From: Amazonocrinis nigriterrae CENA67
Lineage (GTDB): Bacteria > Cyanobacteriota > Cyanobacteriia > Cyanobacteriales > Nostocaceae
NCBI RefSeq assembly: GCF_016056305.1
Contig: NZ_JAECZC010000102.1
Location: 136,884 to 200,883, forward strand
Length of the DNA: 64,000 nucleotides
Direction of reading: 5' to 3'
This document shows, piece by piece, positions 29,104 to 37,101 of this stretch. The position numbers and the translations under genes are program-made. Under the pieces are notes generated by a model, which saw only the letters and a list, made by a program, of their open reading frames with translations, had not been told where the DNA came from and did no database searches. The number at the start of each line of letters is the position of its first letter. The stretch's first letter is position 1.

Positions 29104-29155
29104 AACTAAAGCATTGTGAAAATATCATGACTAATCCAACCAGAGTTCAAAACTG

Positions 29156-29500
29156 ATGCCGGATGAAACACCTGTAGATCCCTTTCTAGCCCAGTTATAT
29201 GAAGGATACACCGAGGCGGAAGTAGCAGAAATAAAGCAGTATCTAGCTGAGTGGGATGCTTCTACCTATATCAGCGTAGCTCAGAGTATTTTAGACCATG
29301 CTTCCAGAAAAGAATTCGAGCCATTGAAATATCTGCGAAAAGCCCATAGCTTCAATAAAAAAAGAGCAGTCAGAGTTCCGAAAACAGGATATCGTCAAGA
29401 TGGTTCAGCAGTTTATCGAAAAGGAAATGAATATTTAATTGTAAGACCCGATAATTTTGGTGTTGAAAAAATAGTCACTTATGGAGTAAATGATGACTAA
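29156..29500 (+). CDS. Hypothetical 114-residue protein
   Basis: An acidic N-terminus (PFLAQLYEGYTEAEVAEIKQYL) is followed by a basic C-terminus with AVYRKGNEYLIVRPDNFGVEKIV. No family recognised. It overlaps the next gene by 11 bases, which suggests a two-gene unit, possibly toxin-antitoxin-like, inserted before dpdK. Confidence 0.55.
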   Translation: MPDETPVDPFLAQLYEGYTEAEVAEIKQYLAEWDASTYISVAQSILDHASRKEFEPLKYLRKAHSFNKKRAVRVPKTGYRQDGSAVYRKGNEYLIVRPDNFGVEKIVTYGVNDD

Positions 29501-29924
29501 AGCAATGCTCAATACTCAAAACCCTGAAATTACGAGAAACTACATCACTCACCTATTACAGCAGCTAACTGACGATTATAAAAATACCAAAGAAGAACGA
29601 AAAAAATTAGCTTCTCTATCACCTGCTTCTGATGAAGAATTTACTCTTTTAGAAGAAATCGAACTGTTAACAGTGGATATCCGAGGCTATGCCAGTCAAA
29701 TTCAGGCAAGGGGTAGAATCGAAAATGAAGAGAAGGCAATTGAGCGATTGCAAACTATGCACGTCTTTGATGTTCCAACTATTGCTCAATTTTACTTTGT
29801 CACCGATGAAGACTACAGGCAAATAAAAGCTTATATTAGAATGCTCGATTACTTACGCTTGCTGATTCTAGAATATTTGCGCTCGTGCCAAAATTTACAA
29901 CAAGAATCTGCTCAGATTGAATAA
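29490..29924 (+). CDS. Hypothetical 144-residue helical protein
   Basis: It starts inside the end of the previous gene. The protein is strongly helical with heptad-like charge patterns (DDYKNTKEERKKLASL, DYLRLLILEYLRSC). No catalytic motif is visible. It ends 6 bp before dpdK, so it is now transcribed together with dpdK-dpdD. Confidence 0.55.
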   Translation: MMTKAMLNTQNPEITRNYITHLLQQLTDDYKNTKEERKKLASLSPASDEEFTLLEEIELLTVDIRGYASQIQARGRIENEEKAIERLQTMHVFDVPTIAQFYFVTDEDYRQIKAYIRMLDYLRLLILEYLRSCQNLQQESAQIE

Positions 29925-29930
29925 AATTAA

Positions 29931-30452
29931 ATGCCTTCCCGCTATATTCACTCCCGCCTAAGTTCCCGCCAAATCTCTGACTTACTCCAAACAATCTTCG
30001 TCGCTGAACTTATCACCCCCAGCCAATGCGTGTGGCTTGTGTCCCCGTGGATATCTGACATCCCCGTTATCGATAACACCGCCAACACCTTCTTGTGCTT
30101 AGAACCCTCATGGAGTCGTTCCCGCATTCGCCTCTCTCAAGTCCTCGCCACTCTAGCAGAACGCGGAACGACTGTACACATTGCTACTCGTCCCGACTCT
30201 CACAACCACAGATTTATTGAACAAATCAAAGTCAAAACTGACTATCAAAACTTTCCCGTGCGATTCCACATTACCGAAGAACTTCATGCAAAAGGTATCC
30301 TGGGAGATGGGTATTATCTTGCTGGTTCGATGAACTTCACATACAACGGTATTACAATCAATGAGGAAGTTGTAACTTACGAAACATCCCCAGAAGCGAT
30401 CGCCGAACAACAGGTAATTTTTACTAACCGTTGGGGAGGGGTGGAACCATGA
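29931..30452 (+). CDS. dpdK: DpdK, phospholipase D-like nuclease (copy 1)
   Basis: A 173-residue single-domain PLD-family protein. The catalytic HxK box is ELHAKGILGDGYYLAGSMNFT, with His and Lys at about 119-121 and the GSMN element following. A single HKD motif means it should act as a dimer, as in Nuc/BfiI-type enzymes. It is probably the nuclease of the restriction arm. It overlaps dpdD by 4 bases. A decayed copy of its 5' end lies at 28479, and a diverged second copy at 42080. Confidence 0.88.
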   Translation: MPSRYIHSRLSSRQISDLLQTIFVAELITPSQCVWLVSPWISDIPVIDNTANTFLCLEPSWSRSRIRLSQVLATLAERGTTVHIATRPDSHNHRFIEQIKVKTDYQNFPVRFHITEELHAKGILGDGYYLAGSMNFTYNGITINEEVVTYETSPEAIAEQQVIFTNRWGGVEP

Positions 30453-32716
30453 CCAATCCTAGCAATACTGATGTCCGCCGCTTTCTAGAGCAGTTCTTTA
30501 GCACAGGTAATCAATTAGACCTGGTAAAAATTGAACGCGGCGAAGGAAGTCATGCCAAAATTCGTCCTTGGGTGGAACGACTGACCCAAGCTGAACCTCA
30601 ACCAACTGTTCTCCCCCGTTGGCATGAAGAACGTGTAGATTGGTATGGAATAGCTCAAAGCCAACGCCAATTACGCTCTTTGAGTGAAGAATTGATGGCA
30701 TTCGTTGGCCCCTCCTACTCTACATTCCGGGGACAAAGAGCGCAACTAAACTTACAAGACCCTGTAGAATTGGCAGTTTATGAATTTACTGGCGGTGCAG
30801 TAGTCAAATTGAGCGGACAGGCGACTACTATTTGGGAAGCACTAGAACGGATGCGCCGGGTGAGTGAGAGACGGGTGAAACGGAGCGCAGATATTCCCCG
30901 TCCCACAGGTCGGGTACTGCGGGACTTTTACATGGCGCTGCAAGCAGGCGATCGCATTTCTGCGGAAAACTCACTACAATACCTTGTAGACCAGCATCGC
31001 TTGGATGCGCTGAATCTGCTGTTCCTGCGGGTGCAACTCTTAGCAGAACTGGAGCAATGGCACGAGTTGCTTACCCTCCCGGAACTAGGCAATCTTTTGC
31101 AGGTTCGCCGACCCTTTGCAGTTACCCAAGCCTTACTTAGAGCAGTGTACCGCAATGAACTGCAACATTTTGAGGACAATAATGCCCCCGGCAGTGCTGT
31201 AGTCTATTTCCAAGAAGTAGTTTTCCCCCGTTACCACAATCTTTTTGCAGTCCGCGCAGGCAGTAAAATCCCGGAAGTACTGAAATTATTTATGCTGCTG
31301 GCGGTGGGTGGAAAACCAGCAAAACCAGCACTTCGAGATGAACTGCTGGCAATTGGGGAAGTTGAGGAAACTCACCGCAGCTATTTGCAAAGGTTAGCTG
31401 CACTGTTAAGAGATGCTACCCCAGACAGCAAAGGCGAACCCTTGCAACAAGCCGAACAGCTATCTAAAAACGGAGACTTCGACCAAGCCTTTTCATTGCT
31501 TTGTCATGTTCCGTCATCGAAAGAGAAAGTTCGCTTGCTCCTCCAATGCGCCTACGAGTTGCAAACTTTGGCAGTCGAAAAAGCTGCATTGGAAGCCTTC
31601 CATGAGTTGACGACTGACGAGCAAACAGCCTTGGTGAAGGTACGCTGGAACCAAGATTTTCTTACTCAACTACGAGGAAACCAGGAAAGTACAATTGAAA
31701 ATACCCCAACAGCAGAAGCAATCCCATCAAATTGGCTGGAGTGGCTGTTGCAACTGGACAAAGAGCCAAGTTGGGAACGTGCGCTATACACTGCACGCCA
31801 GGGTTCTGCCGAGTGGGATGTCACTAGCTTGCTTACACAACCACAGGCGGTAGCAGAATTTTACGAATTGTTAAATAAAGTAGGCTCAACAGCTGAATCT
31901 GTTCTGCACGATGCGCTTCCCTACTTGCTGGCGTTTTTTCAAAAAGATGAACAATTTCCCCGTGGCGAGTTTCTCACCCTTTATCACTCGCTGCTAGAAC
32001 TGCTAGTTCTGAGTACAGAGGGTGGAGATGTTGATTTGGTTTTGTTCAATGATTTAGCGATCGCTCTTTTAACTTTGGGAGTTAATACAGCAAAATATAC
32101 AGAGATTTTAGACTATGCTTTGGAGCTTTGGGAAAGGTTCGCCTCACCCAAAAAGATTGATTGGGTGCTTGACTTTATTGATGTATTAGTATCATACCCT
32201 TGCCCAGTCCAACAAAAGCGCGAACAACTTTTATTTGCTGTGGCTGAAACCTTATACCGCTTTGCAGAACGTATTGATGAAGTACAAAAGGGAATCTTTC
32301 GCGCTTTAGTCAAAGATTTACATTTAGGAGAATCGCTTCCAGATTTGCTTGGCGAACAAGCGAGTTTAGTCGAGCAAAATCTGGAAATTGAAGCCAATAT
32401 TTTCCAAAAACTCAAGAGTAAATCTGTTCTTATTTACACTCTCACAGAAACCGCAGCAATCAGAGTAAAAAGTATTTTAGAAGCAGCTTGTAAAGAAGTG
32501 ACAGTTTATCTCAGCCATGACAAGGGAGGTAACGATAGGCTGCGTCAGTGGGTGAAAAATTCTGACATTGTTGTGATGGTGACGGCTAGTGCTAAACATG
32601 CAGCCACAGATTTTATTGAAGCAAATCGTCCATCACATCTTGCGCCGATTATTTTAGTTAACAGTAAAGGTAGTGCAAGTATGCTGCGTACTATACGGGA
32701 GTATTTAGCTGGATGA
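30449..32716 (+). CDS. dpdD: DpdD (copy 1), with DUF2325-like C-terminus
   Basis: A protein of 755 residues from the ATG at 30449, which overlaps the dpdK stop; the open frame extends to 30431. The middle is Leu-rich and helical with TPR-like repetition. The last 100 residues (VLIYTLTETAAIRVKSIL...NSDIVVMVTASAKHAATDFI) look like a small Rossmann-like domain that I compare with DUF2325. It is named DpdD from position after dpdK and from size. The gene ends convergently with the NACHT gene, overlapping it by 12 bases. Confidence 0.78.
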   Translation: MTNPSNTDVRRFLEQFFSTGNQLDLVKIERGEGSHAKIRPWVERLTQAEPQPTVLPRWHEERVDWYGIAQSQRQLRSLSEELMAFVGPSYSTFRGQRAQLNLQDPVELAVYEFTGGAVVKLSGQATTIWEALERMRRVSERRVKRSADIPRPTGRVLRDFYMALQAGDRISAENSLQYLVDQHRLDALNLLFLRVQLLAELEQWHELLTLPELGNLLQVRRPFAVTQALLRAVYRNELQHFEDNNAPGSAVVYFQEVVFPRYHNLFAVRAGSKIPEVLKLFMLLAVGGKPAKPALRDELLAIGEVEETHRSYLQRLAALLRDATPDSKGEPLQQAEQLSKNGDFDQAFSLLCHVPSSKEKVRLLLQCAYELQTLAVEKAALEAFHELTTDEQTALVKVRWNQDFLTQLRGNQESTIENTPTAEAIPSNWLEWLLQLDKEPSWERALYTARQGSAEWDVTSLLTQPQAVAEFYELLNKVGSTAESVLHDALPYLLAFFQKDEQFPRGEFLTLYHSLLELLVLSTEGGDVDLVLFNDLAIALLTLGVNTAKYTEILDYALELWERFASPKKIDWVLDFIDVLVSYPCPVQQKREQLLFAVAETLYRFAERIDEVQKGIFRALVKDLHLGESLPDLLGEQASLVEQNLEIEANIFQKLKSKSVLIYTLTETAAIRVKSILEAACKEVTVYLSHDKGGNDRLRQWVKNSDIVVMVTASAKHAATDFIEANRPSHLAPIILVNSKGSASMLRTIREYLAG

Positions 32717-35410
32717 CGAATCAAGAGGTAAGAATAGGTTGTCTTCAATAAGTGCGCGGACTTCAGGAGATACTTGACTTTGATTGAGACAATCTATTAG
32801 CAATTTATTGGTTTGATAATAGCGTAGTATAACTTCTAATTCCTCCTCCATAATCCACTCCTGATTACCTATATTGCGATGCTCGACTATCCAATCTCTG
32901 AAGTCTTCAAACCATTCAAAATCTTCATTCTCCCACAACTTTATAATCTTTTCTGAATTTGTATCTAACTGTGGTAGTTTGTTTTTGAGTTGTATAAGTG
33001 ACTCTAACAAGTTAGATTGGCAAATTTCACTAAATGTAATTATCGATTCAAATAACTTAGTTATTTTATAAATCAGCTTATATTCTTCAATGTTTTCACA
33101 ATCAAATAATTCAATAGCAATTTCAAAAGCAAGAACAATACAATAGTCCAACTCAATTTTGTCTTTTATACTAAAACAAGAGTCAAATGAACGACGAATA
33201 TTGCTATCGATTGCACAAACTAACTCCATAATATTATCAGTTGATAAACATAAAAAACACCAGCCTAAGTATTCTCCTCTGTTGGTATGTAAGGAAGATA
33301 GAATAAAATCGCTAAATAAATAGAAAGCTCGAACTGCTGAACCTTTATAATTTGTATTCAACAAACTTATTTTTGAACTTTTCTGATTAATCAAATCTTG
33401 TAAATAATAATTATCGGAGTTTGATTCATTAAATGAAATTTCAACTTCGGAAAAATCGAGATTCTTTTCTAAACCATCATCTTCTGAATCTTCGTTCCAT
33501 CTATTCCAGCAATTGTTCTCGTTATACTTAACTAGCTGTTCAAAGCCTTGCGTAAATAAACGTACCAAAGTATCAGTATTAGGCAACATCTCAACCGCCA
33601 TGAAAAATACCTCGCGCCAGCGCGGTTCTGTAATATGAATCAGTAGTTTTCTCCAACCTTGTTGAGAATTGACTAATTCTTCAGCTATCAAATACTCTTG
33701 AAAGGTTTGATGAGAGAAAGCATAGGTTTTCCATGTCTTCTTTACCAATAGGCCAGATAAAACTTCAATTTCAGACAACTTACTGGAACAGTTGTCGATA
33801 TCAGGCAAAATTTCTCCTTCTTCAAAAGACGACTTACCCTCCTCAAAAGTAATAACTGCTATTCGCCTTAAAGCCTTTCTCAACTCAGCTATATTTAGCT
33901 GAACACGGTCATTAAATTGGTTCCATTTCTCTAACAGCAGGTTAATTCCTTCTTTGTAAACGTCAACTCTTTTAGCAGGTAAATCTCCTATTTCTTGAAA
34001 AATTAAACAAATAAGGTGAAGTAGCAATGGTGTATCAGCTAGTTCTAGTATGCGTTTATTTTTCTCTAATTTCAGATTTATAATTAAATTATTTGCTAAT
34101 ATTTCTTTGCGTATTTGCGTAGCTTCCTGACTCTCTGCAAACCAATTTTTGATAAATATATCTATTTCTAGTTGTTCAAAATCAGCTACTTTACATAAAA
34201 TAAAATTGCCAAAAGCTTTAGATTTATACGCCTGATATTCTTTTCGACAAGTCACTATAACTCGATTATCGTCATACTCATCAACTAAGTGATGAATTTC
34301 TTTGAAAACTGCTCCATTTTTATCTTCTGTCACTTCATCCAAGCCATCCAGCAAAAACAATAATCTACCGTTGTCTAGTAATACTTCTAATTCCTTTTCT
34401 GAAATATGACTACGGCAATATTTTCTGCGAATGTACCTCATTAAATTAATTTCATCTGCACTTTTGGCATTTTCAGCCAAGGTTCTCAAACTGATAAAAA
34501 CAGGTATAGGCTTAGGTTGAAAATCAACCTCATCACAGTGAACAGCAATATATTGCAGTAAGGTAGTTTTACCCGCACCTGGTTTACCCAACACCATCAA
34601 CTTAGGGTTCTTCACTACTACTTCTTCCCATAATCGTCGTTCTTGACTAAACTCCTCTGAGCTAAACTGTTGCGATTCATTAAGCTTAGTCTGCACATAA
34701 ATTTGGCTGAGATTCCCCTGCATAGGAGAATAGAGGAGATTGAAAGTACACAAGGTTTCGCACTCGTTTTGTATCGTTTTGTCGAAATGCGATCGCACCT
34801 TCTGCACCAGTACCTCAATATCCTCTGGGTTGGTATACTGGTCAGCAAATAATTCCTTGCGCGGTTCGATAAAGTCCATAATCTGAGAAAGAACATCACC
34901 AGAAGTTATAAAACCTGCATTAGCTCGCCTAATATCCTCGAAATTATCTAGAAAAGCTCTGATTTTGTCATAATCCCAAATATCATATCCTTTCAAAGGA
35001 ACGCTATCTTGAAATTCCTGAAAGATATCGTATGCTTTATCTTTTGTTCCCTTATTTTGTACAGGTGTTAAAACAACATTTGTAGCGAAAATATAATAAT
35101 CAGGTTGGCGACTACGTTTTTTGGGATTAGCAAAATCCTCAAGTTCAGATTTTAGCTGCTTCAACGCCCACTCACCATCTTCTTGTGAATTTTGAGGTCG
35201 TTGTCTAAATTTGGCTTGAATGACAATATATCCATTCCAAGGATTATCCTCAGATGGGTAACGAGTCCGACCATTGAAAGTAGCTTCACGTCCTCCGTCC
35301 GGGCCATCACCAAATACTACAACTCCAGGGCTGACTACTTTGAGTGCGATCACTTGAATTAATTGTTCAAAGGAGCGTGTATTTAATCCAGCGAGATTGT
35401 AGTCAGTCAT
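32705..35410 (-). CDS. Restriction endonuclease-NACHT STAND ATPase
   Basis: A 901-residue protein. Residues 1-170 resemble an Mrr-type PD-(D/E)xK nuclease: FGDGPDGGREATF (Asp38 region, Glu42) and VIQAKF (Gln65, Lys67). A NACHT ATPase follows: Walker A GKPGAGKTT at 275-283, Walker B LLFLLDGLDEV at 350-360, and FSHQTFQEYLIAEEL near 570 as in STAND C-lobes. The C-terminal sensor region has no obvious repeats. Proteins of this plan are antiphage sensors that cut DNA once triggered. It lies 71 bp behind dpdB on the same strand, so the two probably form an operon inside the dpd locus. Confidence 0.88.
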   Translation of the reverse strand: MTDYNLAGLNTRSFEQLIQVIALKVVSPGVVVFGDGPDGGREATFNGRTRYPSEDNPWNGYIVIQAKFRQRPQNSQEDGEWALKQLKSELEDFANPKKRSRQPDYYIFATNVVLTPVQNKGTKDKAYDIFQEFQDSVPLKGYDIWDYDKIRAFLDNFEDIRRANAGFITSGDVLSQIMDFIEPRKELFADQYTNPEDIEVLVQKVRSHFDKTIQNECETLCTFNLLYSPMQGNLSQIYVQTKLNESQQFSSEEFSQERRLWEEVVVKNPKLMVLGKPGAGKTTLLQYIAVHCDEVDFQPKPIPVFISLRTLAENAKSADEINLMRYIRRKYCRSHISEKELEVLLDNGRLLFLLDGLDEVTEDKNGAVFKEIHHLVDEYDDNRVIVTCRKEYQAYKSKAFGNFILCKVADFEQLEIDIFIKNWFAESQEATQIRKEILANNLIINLKLEKNKRILELADTPLLLHLICLIFQEIGDLPAKRVDVYKEGINLLLEKWNQFNDRVQLNIAELRKALRRIAVITFEEGKSSFEEGEILPDIDNCSSKLSEIEVLSGLLVKKTWKTYAFSHQTFQEYLIAEELVNSQQGWRKLLIHITEPRWREVFFMAVEMLPNTDTLVRLFTQGFEQLVKYNENNCWNRWNEDSEDDGLEKNLDFSEVEISFNESNSDNYYLQDLINQKSSKISLLNTNYKGSAVRAFYLFSDFILSSLHTNRGEYLGWCFLCLSTDNIMELVCAIDSNIRRSFDSCFSIKDKIELDYCIVLAFEIAIELFDCENIEEYKLIYKITKLFESIITFSEICQSNLLESLIQLKNKLPQLDTNSEKIIKLWENEDFEWFEDFRDWIVEHRNIGNQEWIMEEELEVILRYYQTNKLLIDCLNQSQVSPEVRALIEDNLFLPLDSSSS

Positions 35411-35481
35411 GGTACTTATGTATTATTCCACATTATAGCTATCAATAATACCGCATACTCCTTCCCTTGCTTTTGACACCC

Positions 35482-36579
35482 TCAAGATGCGTTAATCATC
35501 GAAATAATACCGACAAACTCACGCAAAACCCGATGGCAAGCATCAACAGTTGTCTTTGTATTAGACATGATTGGTTCTCCGCTTGCACCAACTTGGGTTA
35601 CTCCTCGTTCTCGCCACAACTGAGAGTCGCGCCGCCAATCTATTTCTTGCAATCTACTCAACCACTTAACTAAATCTTCCGCCGGAACTCTTTCTACTAA
35701 CAAATCATGAGCCAACATACCCAAGGCTTGAAAAACAACAGCACTAACTGCTACTAACTCCTGTCTTTGGGTAGCACGTTCCTGTTTATTCATAATTCTC
35801 CAAGGATCATTAGGGATAATGCTTGCTGTTGCTGCCCAGAACGTTGTCGCCCAATCAATCAGAGATTCTAAATCGGTTTGAGATTTTAAATTGGGGAACA
35901 TCCGTTGAGTAGCGGTGACTAATGTTGATAAGGTGAGTAACTTGGGATTGTGCTTACCCAAGCCGTTTTCCACTGTTTCTACATTGTCACGAAACTGAGG
36001 AACTCGGCAGATCAAGTTCTTGGCGATTAAAACCGTGGGCGATCGCTTGTCAAAGGCATGGGATAGCGACACACTTGGTCGTTGAACTAATAGGTTTTGG
36101 TCGCGGAAAGCTTGGCGTTCCTCTTCTAATGACAGTCCTGCATATATCAACACGCCAATTTCTAACTGTGAAAGGATAATGGCATACTCTGATTCTTGCA
36201 CCTGAATATCTTGCAATGCTTGGCGAATGCCATAGCATCGATGCTGACCATCGGTTAAACGCAAACTAACCGAATGGTAAGGAAGATAGATATTACCGTC
36301 TCTGTAAGTTGGGGACGGTTGGACATTAACGCAAATCGGGGGAAAAAATGTAGTTCCATCTTGGTAAGTCTTTAGGATATATCGAGCGATCGCCTTGACT
36401 CGTGTCACGTTAAGTTTGCGTTGAGCAAAGTCTGGTAAATCTGGGATATTCGGTATATATAGATGACCGTCATTCAGCAATCGTGCAACATCTCCAAATG
36501 TGATGCTGGCGACATAACTCATATGCTCGCACGCCTGACCGCGTTGTACAGGCACGCCTTTAATAACCAATTCAAACAT
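35482..36579 (-). CDS. dpdB: DpdB, DGQHR-domain protein (DndB-like)
   Basis: A 365-residue protein with the DGQHR signature at 110-114 within SLRLTDGQHRCYGI, as in DndB and DpdB proteins with a ParB-like fold. In Salmonella, DpdB helps DpdA put preQ0 into DNA. Here it is far from dpdA, on the opposite strand, and heads an operon with the REase-NACHT gene. DndB of a phosphorothioate system is the alternative, but no dndCDE genes are present. The 93-bp divergent spacer to the next plus-strand gene contains a repeated gcatac motif and should hold both promoters. Confidence 0.82.
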   Translation of the reverse strand: MFELVIKGVPVQRGQACEHMSYVASITFGDVARLLNDGHLYIPNIPDLPDFAQRKLNVTRVKAIARYILKTYQDGTTFFPPICVNVQPSPTYRDGNIYLPYHSVSLRLTDGQHRCYGIRQALQDIQVQESEYAIILSQLEIGVLIYAGLSLEEERQAFRDQNLLVQRPSVSLSHAFDKRSPTVLIAKNLICRVPQFRDNVETVENGLGKHNPKLLTLSTLVTATQRMFPNLKSQTDLESLIDWATTFWAATASIIPNDPWRIMNKQERATQRQELVAVSAVVFQALGMLAHDLLVERVPAEDLVKWLSRLQEIDWRRDSQLWRERGVTQVGASGEPIMSNTKTTVDACHRVLREFVGIISMINAS

Positions 36580-36672
36580 TACTTTGCTTTATCTGTAGGT
36601 TAACTTAAATTTCCTAACCTTGCATACAAGCATACATGGTAGCAGAAATTATGTCTGTGTATTTATGCTGGG

Positions 36673-36954
36673 GTGAGATATGTAGCAGCGGTAAAACCAT
36701 TGCCTCACCAAGCACGGATTCCAGATGAAATTTATGCCCAGTTGTACACAATTAGACACTCATGCGAGCAAATGCTTGCTCCCAATCGAACCAGTGATGC
36801 CCCAAGTTTACAAGACATCGTAAACGTAGCTCTGAAGCGACTGATTAAAGATTGGCAAGACGAAAACAAGCAAAATTTGCTACAAGAAGAACTTCTTGAA
36901 CAGCGCAGGACTGCCCGTTCAAATATGGGTCGGAGAAAAAGTGAGGACACCTAA
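36673..36954 (+). CDS. Hypothetical 93-residue protein ahead of the second dpdJ
   Basis: It starts at GTG within a ggggtgag context. Residues about 10-70 (HQARIPDEIYAQLYTIRHSC...SLQDIVNVALKRLIKDW) look like a ribbon-helix-helix or small DNA-binding helical domain. The tail is basic (RRTARSNMGRRKS). It may regulate the divergent dpdB promoter or the dpdJKD2 unit. A degenerate copy of its tail occurs 80 bp further on. Confidence 0.6.
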   Translation: MRYVAAVKPLPHQARIPDEIYAQLYTIRHSCEQMLAPNRTSDAPSLQDIVNVALKRLIKDWQDENKQNLLQEELLEQRRTARSNMGRRKSEDT

Positions 36955-37002
36955 TAAGCGTGCAAAATGCTTGGTAACGCAGGAGAGCTCGTTCAAAAAA
37001 AT

Positions 37003-37092
37003 ATGGGCAGAAAAAAATTGACGCTAGCTAAAGCGTTGTCATCTGATGTGAAATTAGCCAATTCTAGCTTACTAGGTTCATCTACCTTATAG
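37003..37092 (+). other. Short frame repeating the tail of the previous gene
   Basis: A 29-codon frame starting MGRKKLTLAKALSSDVK. The bases gttcaaatatgggtcggaga at the end of the previous gene recur here as gttcaaaaaaatatgggcag. It may be the tail of a duplicated paralog or a tiny peptide gene. I would not treat it as a confirmed CDS. Confidence 0.3.
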
Positions 37093-37101
37093 TCCAAAAA
37101 C

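Noticed and set aside
35482-36579. DndB of a phosphorothioation system
   Set aside because: DGQHR is shared by DndB and DpdB, but no dndC, dndD or dndE genes are in the window while dpd genes surround it.
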